DNA of 7,741 bases, from the NCBI GenBank assembly GCA_031268615.1, contig JAIRWZ010000007.1, positions 1 to 7,741 on the forward strand, given 5' to 3'. The notes beneath the pieces are model-generated. The model made no database searches. It had not been told where the DNA came from and saw only the letters and a program-made list of their open reading frames with translations. This document shows positions 1 through 4,703 of the stretch, piece by piece (the stretch's first letter is position 1; each line of letters opens with the position of its first letter). The position numbers and the translations under genes were made by a program. This DNA is from Actinomycetes bacterium. GTDB lineage: Bacteria > Actinomycetota > Coriobacteriia > WRKU01 > WQUG01.

Positions 1-16
1 TGCTATCTGTATTGTA

Positions 17-148
17 CCGTGAACACGCCTGTGAAGTGAGTACCGAGCCTGCCCCCGGCTTGACCGGGGGTCGTCCATACCTGCCAGTTTCACGCGGCTT
101 TCGACGGTCTGTTATGGACGCACTCACTTATTATTTTACAGTTCACGG
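17..148. repeat. Nested inverted-repeat element after recR
   Basis: Four inverted repeats fit together without conflict. They are 17-24 with 141-148 (CCGTGAAC/GTTCACGG), 34-41 with 122-129 (AAGTGAGT/ACTCACTT), 72-79 with 113-120 (CGTCCATA/TATGGACG), and a 7-bp GC hairpin 52-58/64-70 with a 5-base loop. Folded as RNA they give a closed outer stem and a two-branch junction. The outer arm reaches into the last codons of recR, so on the minus strand this would be the recR 3' end. The GC hairpin has no U-tract after it on either strand, so it is not a classical terminator. The remainder of 1-135 shows no gene I can support. The arms are seen directly; any function is unknown. Confidence 0.5.
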
Positions 149-732
149 CGAGAGGTCAGTGCATGGCCTAAGGTAACCTCATCGGCAAACTCCAGGTCTC
201 CGCCAACGGGCAGACCGCTGGCAATGCGCGTGACCTTGATGGCGAGCGGTTTGATGAGGCGTGCTAACCAAGTGGCGGTCGTCTCTCCCTCCACATTGGG
301 GTTGGTGGCAAGCACCACCTCGTCAATGTCTTCGGAAGCCAGACGTGCCATCAGTTCGCGGCTGCGCAGCTGTTCAGGACCAATGCCATCCATGGGGGAC
401 AGCGCGCCGTGCAGGACATGATAGCGGCCGCGGTACTCACCGGTGCGTTCAATGGCGGCCACGTCGCGCGGCTCTTCCACCACACACAACAGACGGGCGT
501 TGCGGGTCGGGTCAAGACAGATGGCGCATTGTTCGCCTTCCGCAAAGTCCCAGCAGGTCGGGCAGAAGTGAATCTGGTCTTTCAGCGTAACAATGCTGTC
601 AGCCAGACGTTGCGCGCCGTCTGCGTCACTGTCCAACAGCCAGTACGCAATGCGTTGCGCTGATTTCGGGCCGATACCGGGCAGACGGCCCAGCTCATCC
701 AGCAGATTTTGTATTGCGTCGGGGTACGCCAT
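136..732 (-). CDS. recR: Recombination protein RecR
   Basis: RecR acts with RecO (and RecF) to load RecA on gapped or broken DNA during recombinational repair in the cytoplasm. The 198-residue product has the usual family length and all family parts. A helix-hairpin-helix lies at about residues 14-33 (LGRLPGIGPKSAQRIAYWLL). A four-cysteine zinc finger uses C57, C60, C69 and C72. A Toprim domain starts near residue 80 (LLCVVEEPRDVAAIE) and includes a conserved VVLATNPNVEGETTA segment near 139-153. The ATG at 732 gives an intact N-terminus (MAYPDAIQNLLDELG). The gene starts 19 bases after the ybaB stop. No good Shine-Dalgarno sequence is visible in that gap, so translation may depend on coupling to ybaB. 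It is the last gene of the dnaX-ybaB-recR unit, a widely conserved order. Confidence 0.97.
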   Translation of the reverse strand: MAYPDAIQNLLDELGRLPGIGPKSAQRIAYWLLDSDADGAQRLADSIVTLKDQIHFCPTCWDFAEGEQCAICLDPTRNARLLCVVEEPRDVAAIERTGEYRGRYHVLHGALSPMDGIGPEQLRSRELMARLASEDIDEVVLATNPNVEGETTATWLARLIKPLAIKVTRIASGLPVGGDLEFADEVTLGHALTSRREL

Positions 733-751
733 GTCTGATTGTTGATTGGCG

Positions 752-1063
752 TCAGAACGGCAGGTTCATGCCGCCGGTGACAGAATCCCTCTTTGAGGCG
801 GCCAAATCAGAGGCGGCACGAGACGCTTCGTTGACCGCGGCCAAAACCATGTCTTCCAGCAGTTCAACCTCGGCCGGGTCAACGGCAGCTGGGTCAATGG
901 TGATGCCCGTCAATTGCTGGGCGCCGGTCATGGTAACGGTCACCATGCCGCCACCTGCCGAGGCTTGTACGGTTTCATTGGCCAGCTCTTCCTGGGTCGC
1001 CAACATCTGGGCCTGGGCCTGTTGAGCCTGTTTCATCAGTTTTTGTAAGTTCATACCTGCCAT
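752..1063 (-). CDS. ybaB: YbaB/EbfC nucleoid-associated protein
   Basis: This 103-residue protein belongs to the YbaB/EbfC family of small dimeric DNA-binding proteins thought to coat the nucleoid. The features seen are the N-terminal helix MAGMNLQKLMKQAQQAQAQM, typical of the family, a central GGGMVTVTMTGAQQLTGITIDP strand region, and a C-terminal helix ending in a GGMNLPF tail. The reading frame stays open upstream to about 1222, but the added residues are an Arg/Lys-rich string that is the shadow of repeats in the dnaX tail. The ATG at 1063 is the start because it begins the conserved domain and has AAAGGA 9 bases before it. It lies between dnaX (64 bases from the dnaX stop) and recR. The spacer upstream contains 11-bp purine repeats. 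Confidence 0.95.
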   Translation of the reverse strand: MAGMNLQKLMKQAQQAQAQMLATQEELANETVQASAGGGMVTVTMTGAQQLTGITIDPAAVDPAEVELLEDMVLAAVNEASRAASDLAASKRDSVTGGMNLPF

Positions 1064-1072
1064 TGTTACTAA

Positions 1073-1078
1073 TCCTTT
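1073..1078 (-). promoter_or_regulatory. Ribosome binding site of ybaB
   Basis: On the minus strand AAAGGA sits 9 bases before the ATG at 1063. It decides the ybaB start against the longer open frame. It is the last and slightly altered part of a row of GCAGAAAGAAA repeats, so several purine-rich stretches precede the start codon. Confidence 0.7.
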
Positions 1079-1103
1079 CTGCTTTCTTTCTGCTTTCTTT
1101 CTG
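1075..1103 (-). repeat. 11-bp purine tandem repeats before ybaB
   Basis: On the plus strand CTTTCTTTCTG occurs at 1082-1092 and again at 1093-1103, preceded by the partial copy CTTTCTG at 1075-1081. In the mRNA this reads as repeated GCAGAAAGAAA leading into the ybaB ribosome binding site. Changes in copy number would alter the distance from the dnaX stop to ybaB. The function is unknown. Confidence 0.85.
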
Positions 1104-1104
1104 C

Positions 1105-1146
1105 TTTTAGGCCGCGTCCGTCGTGTTTTAGGCCGCGTCCGTCGTG
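1105..1146 (-). repeat. Perfect 21-bp tandem duplication at dnaX stop
   Basis: Positions 1105-1125 and 1126-1146 are identical and directly adjacent. The dnaX stop codon (TAA, 1128-1130) is in the upstream copy in the sense of transcription. Because 21 is a multiple of three, the downstream copy holds a second in-frame TAA preceded by the same Thr-Thr-Asp-Ala-Ala codons. Confidence 0.95.
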
Positions 1147-3128
1147 CTGCCCTTGTCCTTGCCCTTGTCCTTGCCCTTGCCCTCGGCGGGTACAGCTTCA
1201 GTGCCCGGTATCTGGGCGACAATCGTGCCCTTCAGGGCAGTTACAATATCAGAAATGCCGCTCGTTGGGGTGGGCACAACAGCAACTGGCGTTTTGCGGG
1301 CGGGAGGTGTGCGGGGCGTGCGTGGGGAGTGGGGGGGTTGGGGGGGATTGGGGGTATGTGAGGTATGTGTGGGAGGTGGGGTGGTATCCGGCGAATCGTT
1401 GACCGGTTCTGCCAGCGCTAAATCCGGAGTTGGTTCGTATTCGGGAACCGCGTCCGGCTCAGGCGCAGTATCGGCGGTGGCGGAAGTATCGGCAACGGGG
1501 AGGTTGTCGTCGGGATGGCGCCTTGTTGGGTCCTCGCTATCCCCACTGTCCGTTGTTCCTTGCAGTACGGTAAACGGGACGTCAAAACCAAACACCGCCC
1601 GCAGAGCGCCTTCCAACAAGGCCAGATTATCGGGACGACGTGCTTTTCCCAGCTTGAACGAATCCCCGAACATGATTTGTAAGCTGGCGCCATCGTCGGC
1701 AAGCCGCGCCTGGGACTCAGAAAAGACAGGGTAGCGCGAGACACTCGCCTTGCGCAGCTCGGCCAGCACCGCACGCCACTGTCGCCTGAGTTCGGCCGCG
1801 TCAGTGGGAAGAGGCATGGGGCCCGCCACGGGGTCGAGGGGGGTGGCAGGTGCAGGGATGAACGGCGTGGTGGATGGCGTGGTGGATGGCGTTCCTGCCG
1901 TCTGTTTTTCGGAACGCTGCTCTGATAGGTTCTGCTCCAACACGCGAGCCGCCTCGCCGCCAGTATGACGCGTCCCTTCACCAACACCTTCCTCTAGCTT
2001 CTGAATACGCATTGCCAGCGCTTCCAGCGTCAGTTCACTTTCCGGACGTGTCATACGCGTCAGCGTCAGTTCAAGCAGCAGGCGCGGGTCCGTACTCCAA
2101 CGCAAGTCGCCGGACAGTTCAGCGAGCAAATCCAACATCTGCGCAATGCGCTCTGTGCTCGAAAATTCCCCGGTCAAGTCGCGCAAAACAGCAATGTCAT
2201 CGACACGGCGGTTGATGAGGTCCTCGGTTGAACCCAGTACCGCGATAACATACATGTCACGCACATACAGCAGCAACGCACGCACAACCTCGCTCAAGTC
2301 AGCGCCAACCGCAGCCACCTCTGCTACCCAAGCAAAGCAAGCCCGCGTATCACCTTGCGCCACCGCGCGCATAAGCGCTGCCAGACGCGCGTCCGGCACG
2401 CCGCCTAGGGTTTCCTCAACCGCAGCCACAGTAATGTTGCCGCTGGTAAATGCCGACATTTGCTCCAAGGTGGTAATGGCGTCGCGCATGCCGCCGTCAG
2501 CATGCCGGGCTATCATTTCCAAGGCAGCATTTTCTGTCTTAATGCCTTCGCGGTCGGCAATGTGGGCCAGTCGCGCTGTCAAATCCTCGACAGAGATTGG
2601 ATGGAAGTCAAACTGTTGGCAGCGGCTCCGTACCGTTTCCGGCACCTTTTGCGGGTCAGTCGTACATAAAATGAACATGACATGAGCAGGTGGTTCTTCC
2701 AGCGTTTTCAACAGAGCATTAAAAGCGCCTTTCGACAGCATATGCACTTCGTCGATGATATAGACCTTGCGCCGCCCCCGTGCCGGGGCAAACTGCACGC
2801 GGTTGATAATCTCGTCGCGCACGTTCTCGACACCAGTACGAGACGCGGCATCCAGTTCAATGACGTCAGGATGTGTCCCGGTTGCCACTGCCAGACATTG
2901 CTCGCACGTTCCGTCAGGCTCACCGTCATGGACGTGCTCGCACACCATGGCTTCGGCCAACAGACGCGCGCTGGTCGTTTTACCGGTTCCCCGCGGTCCG
3001 TCGAACAGGTAGGCGTGTGCCACCGTATCGGTGGCCACCGCATTGCGCAAAGTGCGCTCGATGGTTTCCTGCCCGACGACATCGGTGAAAGTCAGGGGAC
3101 GATATTGGCGATACAGCGACTGGCGCAC
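1128..3128 (-). CDS. dnaX: DNA polymerase III subunit gamma/tau
   Basis: DnaX is the ATPase core of the clamp loader that places the sliding clamp on primed DNA. The GTG at 3128 is chosen as start: it gives the family N-terminus VRQSLYRQYRPLTFTDVVGQ and has AGGAAGGA 5 bases before it. An ATG-type start 31 codons upstream would overlap the SRP RNA. The 666-residue product has Walker A GPRGTGKT (44-51), a zinc-binding region (C63, C75, C78), Walker B VYIIDE (122-127), and the SRC motif with arginine finger (168-170). AAA+ and collar domains follow to about residue 370. The C-terminal part is low in complexity: a Pro/Thr-rich stretch near 580-615 and a Gly-Lys-Asp repeat tail ending STTDAA. The second zinc ligand, usually Cys, appears to be Asp72. 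No E. coli-type A-rich slippery site was seen, but two C7 runs lie in the Pro-rich part. Confidence 0.97.
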   Translation of the reverse strand: MRQSLYRQYRPLTFTDVVGQETIERTLRNAVATDTVAHAYLFDGPRGTGKTTSARLLAEAMVCEHVHDGEPDGTCEQCLAVATGTHPDVIELDAASRTGVENVRDEIINRVQFAPARGRRKVYIIDEVHMLSKGAFNALLKTLEEPPAHVMFILCTTDPQKVPETVRSRCQQFDFHPISVEDLTARLAHIADREGIKTENAALEMIARHADGGMRDAITTLEQMSAFTSGNITVAAVEETLGGVPDARLAALMRAVAQGDTRACFAWVAEVAAVGADLSEVVRALLLYVRDMYVIAVLGSTEDLINRRVDDIAVLRDLTGEFSSTERIAQMLDLLAELSGDLRWSTDPRLLLELTLTRMTRPESELTLEALAMRIQKLEEGVGEGTRHTGGEAARVLEQNLSEQRSEKQTAGTPSTTPSTTPFIPAPATPLDPVAGPMPLPTDAAELRRQWRAVLAELRKASVSRYPVFSESQARLADDGASLQIMFGDSFKLGKARRPDNLALLEGALRAVFGFDVPFTVLQGTTDSGDSEDPTRRHPDDNLPVADTSATADTAPEPDAVPEYEPTPDLALAEPVNDSPDTTPPPTHTSHTPNPPQPPHSPRTPRTPPARKTPVAVVPTPTSGISDIVTALKGTIVAQIPGTEAVPAEGKGKDKGKDKGSTTDAA
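1150..1185 (-). repeat. 12-bp tandem repeats coding the Lys-rich DnaX tail
   Basis: CCCTTGTCCTTG occurs perfectly at 1150-1161 and 1162-1173, followed by a 10/12 copy at 1174-1185. They encode the repeated GKGKDKGKDKG near the DnaX C-terminus. The unit is a multiple of three, so gain or loss would preserve the frame. Confidence 0.85.
1324..1354 (+). other. G-quadruplex motif inside dnaX
   Basis: On the plus strand (the dnaX template strand) four G runs of 4, 7, 7 and 5 lie at 1324-1327, 1331-1337, 1340-1346 and 1350-1354, with loops of 3, 2 and 3 bases. This fits a strong G-quadruplex pattern. The coding strand is correspondingly C-rich and encodes a Pro-rich linker. The runs are seen directly; folding is inferred. 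Confidence 0.65.
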
Positions 3129-3133
3129 AGCAA

Positions 3134-3141
3134 TCCTTCCT
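3134..3141 (-). promoter_or_regulatory. Ribosome binding site of dnaX
   Basis: Minus-strand AGGAAGGA lies 5 bases before GTG at 3128. It is the strongest Shine-Dalgarno sequence near the conserved DnaX N-terminus, and it supports the GTG start rather than one inside the SRP RNA. Confidence 0.8.
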
Positions 3142-3183
3142 GTATTCGGAGCGTGGTTTCGATACTGTTGCGCGACTTGCGTT

Positions 3184-3290
3184 GGTGTGTCCTGCGGACC
3201 CGAACACCCACCAGGGACCACGTATGGCTGCTACCTTCCGGTTCTGACCAGGTTGGCGGTATAGTGCCGTCCGAGCCCGCGTGACACACC
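3184..3290 (-). ncRNA. ffs: Small SRP RNA (4.5S type)
   Basis: This is the RNA of the signal recognition particle, which binds Ffh and targets membrane and secreted proteins to the translocon. The conserved apical domain is clear on the minus strand: CCTGGTCAG, then CCGGAAGG (the tetraloop region) and TAGCAGCC. The ends pair well. A 12-bp helix (with GU pairs) joins 3269-3280 to 3194-3205. After a 2-base internal loop on each side, a perfect 8-bp helix GGTGTGTC/GACACACC joins 3283-3290 to 3184-3191. This gives about 107 nt and a single long hairpin without an Alu domain. The exact ends are inferred from the pairing. dnaX begins 55 bases downstream with no terminator between, an arrangement known from other bacteria. 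Confidence 0.93.
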
Positions 3291-3315
3291 CGTACAAGCC
3301 GCGCTTCCGTCTGCC

Positions 3316-3321
3316 ATTATA
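3316..3321 (-). promoter_or_regulatory. -10 box of the ffs-dnaX promoter
   Basis: A perfect TATAAT on the minus strand lies about 26 bases before the predicted 5' end of the mature SRP RNA, implying a start near 3309 and a short leader to be trimmed. No good -35 hexamer is seen at 17-bp spacing (CCGATA). It would drive ffs and probably dnaX-ybaB-recR. Confidence 0.65.
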
Positions 3322-3403
3322 CCGCATACGTCACAACATATCGGGACGCATATCAGCGATAAATTATGCGATAAAATAAATATGATTTTTTTGGACGCCT
3401 TTA

Positions 3404-3432
3404 TTGACATTTTGGGAGCTTCCGTGTACTAT
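3404..3432 (+). promoter_or_regulatory. Strong sigma-70 type promoter for the small RNA
   Basis: TTGACA at 3404-3409 and TACTAT at 3427-3432 are separated by exactly 17 bases, in AT-rich DNA. The -35 is perfect and the -10 differs from consensus at one position. The predicted start is near 3439. No ribosome binding site and plausible coding sequence follow, which points to an RNA gene. It is divergent to the ffs promoter. Confidence 0.75.
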
Positions 3433-3438
3433 ATATAT

Positions 3439-3588
3439 TGTTCATTTACTTCCCTAAAGGCCGCCGCCGGTCTTCCCCCCTTTCTTTCCCGGCGGCGGCG
3501 ATTCTTCTTCTCTTGCCCGGCTGCGTCGATCCTCCTCCCTCTTTATCGACGCGCCAAAAAAGCCCCCGCCTATGGACGGGGGCTTTTG
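3439..3588 (+). ncRNA. Candidate small RNA with C-rich loops (6C-like)
   Basis: The stretch runs from a near-consensus promoter to an intrinsic terminator and is about 150 nt long. Hairpin 1 has a perfect 11-bp GC stem (3460-3470 with 3489-3499) and an 18-base pyrimidine loop containing six consecutive C (3475-3480). Hairpin 2 has a perfect 8-bp stem (3523-3530 with 3545-3552), extendable by a GU pair and a bulge, and a 14-base loop CCTCCTCCCTCTTT. Hairpin 3 is the terminator. Actinobacterial 6C RNA is known as two hairpins with C-rich loops; the architecture agrees, although loop 2 lacks six C in a row. The loops could pair with purine-rich Shine-Dalgarno regions. An open frame crossing this region (from about 3382) runs through the hairpins and terminator and does not look like protein. 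Family assignment is inferred. Confidence 0.68.
3558..3587. terminator. Bidirectional intrinsic terminator
   Basis: AAAAGCCCCCG (3558-3568) pairs perfectly with CGGGGGCTTTT (3577-3587) across an 8-base loop. On the minus strand the stem ends in six T and lies 30 bases after the sortase stop. On the plus strand it ends in four T and closes the small RNA. Each convergent transcript can therefore use the same hairpin. Confidence 0.92.
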
Positions 3589-3617
3589 CTATCTGTTGCC
3601 GAATTTCTCCTTTGTTG

Positions 3618-4460
3618 CTATTTTTTGCCGGGTTTCTTCGTTGTCTGCAACTTCGCGCGCACGACGTAATGCGCGTTCTTACTGGTGTACTCGCAGGTGA
3701 CCAGCGTCACAACCTTGGTCTTTGACTTGTTCGGCGCCAGTTTCTTTTTCTTCGTAATGAACTGACTACTGATTTTATATTTCTTGGTATCCTTTGCCGT
3801 ATAAACATACACATACTGGTGTTTCTTGCGAAACTTCGACCGCCGCAAATCCCCCAACGAGCCAAACATTGACTTGTCGCGCATGTGATGTCCGTATACC
3901 GGCGAGTCCTGTCCGTTAAAGGACGCGTTCGCCTTCGCATCCAGGAAAATCGAGCCCGCAGAACTCTTCTTTTTCAGCGCGTTACGCTTCAGATAATAGC
4001 TGTTATTCTTGGCCTTGGTAATCGGATAGTCAATTTTCGTGTTGGGGATAGTCAGCCAGGCCACGATTTGTTTGTTCTTTTTCTTCAGCTTTTTGAAATT
4101 TATCTTGCGCGTTTGCGCCTTTTTCAGCGACGACGAAGTTTGATTGCCTGAAATCGGTATCGCCTTAGGCTTCGCCTTGCCAAACAGTCGTTTCAAGTAG
4201 TTGGCTACCGAAAACTGCGCGTCGGGATTGACCAGCTCGCCATCGGCATCCTGCACGTCCGCCGCCCCGCCTTCTTCATCCTCGTTAGTGACCGGCGTTG
4301 TATCGTTTGGGTCTTCGGGACTATCCGCATCCGCACGCAGTTCCTCATACACGGCATCGTCCGCGATGTAGTCGTAGGCGATGTTGCCCAGCTGGTAGCC
4401 GGCAAAAGCCATCATTCCAACAGCCAGTACGATTACCAAACCTCTGACAAATTTCGACAT
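3618..4460 (-). CDS. Class B-type sortase, altered active-site arginine
   Basis: Sortases are membrane-anchored cysteine transpeptidases that join surface proteins to the cell wall or to pilins outside the membrane. The 280-residue product starts with a short basic end and one membrane segment (about 6-27), then an acidic linker (about 36-83) and a very Lys-rich catalytic domain. The class B-type features are LTIPNTKIDYPI, YGHHM with the likely catalytic His191, MFGSL, and TLVTCEY with Cys256. The catalytic Arg is expected eight residues after the Cys (pattern R-x-V-V), but here it is His264 (AHYVVRAKL). The nearest Arg is 268. The ATG at 4460 follows GGAAAGGG by 7 bases. No sorting-signal substrate gene is in the window, so the target is unknown. 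rmuC is upstream on the same strand (243 bases) and a terminator follows. Confidence 0.9.
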   Translation of the reverse strand: MSKFVRGLVIVLAVGMMAFAGYQLGNIAYDYIADDAVYEELRADADSPEDPNDTTPVTNEDEEGGAADVQDADGELVNPDAQFSVANYLKRLFGKAKPKAIPISGNQTSSSLKKAQTRKINFKKLKKKNKQIVAWLTIPNTKIDYPITKAKNNSYYLKRNALKKKSSAGSIFLDAKANASFNGQDSPVYGHHMRDKSMFGSLGDLRRSKFRKKHQYVYVYTAKDTKKYKISSQFITKKKKLAPNKSKTKVVTLVTCEYTSKNAHYVVRAKLQTTKKPGKK

Positions 4461-4703
4461 GTCTGCGCCCTTTCCAAAACCTCGGTTAACTCAATCGTGT
4501 CCGGTGTCCAAACACCTGTCAAAGCGTCTCGCCCTGACCATCTACAGTGTACGCAGTACATTACACAGTCGCCAGCGGATAAGAAAACGCGCACAGAACT
4601 CCCGCAACCGCTCCATAACCTCTTCAAATTGTCAAAAATCCAAGAAGAGGTGAGTACGCCCATGAGTATGCCCTTCCCCCTTTAGAGAGACAGGTCCGTG
4701 TCC
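4461..4703. other. Intergenic region rmuC-sortase
   Basis: These 243 bases hold no gene I can support. They contain a weak hairpin just after rmuC (4687-4692 with 4699-4704, one GU pair, no U-tract), a GTGAGT repeat copy (4650-4663), and an operator-like palindrome TGTACGCAGTACA (4548-4560). A small hairpin GGTGT/ACACC (4503-4507 with 4512-4516) lies about 45 bases before the sortase start. TTGACA occurs twice on the minus strand, but neither has a convincing -10 box at the right distance. Confidence 0.4.

Noticed and set aside
52..70. Intrinsic terminator for recR
   Set aside because: The 7-bp GC hairpin is good, but neither strand has a T-tract after it, so I list it only as part of the inverted-repeat element.
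1..127. An open frame from GTG 127 off the left edge, minus strand
   Set aside because: It has no ribosome binding site, runs through the inverted repeats and the GC hairpin, and its product looks like no protein. It cannot be judged without the sequence to the left.
1064..1222. N-terminal Arg/Lys-rich extension of YbaB (a 156-residue protein)
   Set aside because: It overlaps the dnaX tail in another frame and its basic repeats are the frame shadow of the GGCAAGGAC repeats. The ATG at 1063 has a ribosome binding site and the family N-terminus.
1144..2685. Several plus-strand open frames antisense to dnaX
   Set aside because: They are shadows of the dnaX coding frame, with Ser/Arg/Ala-rich products and no ribosome binding sites.
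3129..3221. A longer dnaX start 31 codons upstream
   Set aside because: The added residues do not match DnaX, they overlap the end of the SRP RNA gene, and the GTG at 3128 has a strong ribosome binding site and starts the family domain.
3382..3669. Plus-strand open frame of 95 codons with hydrophobic residues
   Set aside because: It begins before the predicted transcription start, runs through two hairpins and an intrinsic terminator, overlaps the end of the sortase gene and has no ribosome binding site.
4650..4685. A tiny plus-strand gene starting GTG AGT ACG CCC ATG after AAGAGG
   Set aside because: It has only eleven codons, no promoter and no family. It is more simply a copy of the GTGAGT repeat.
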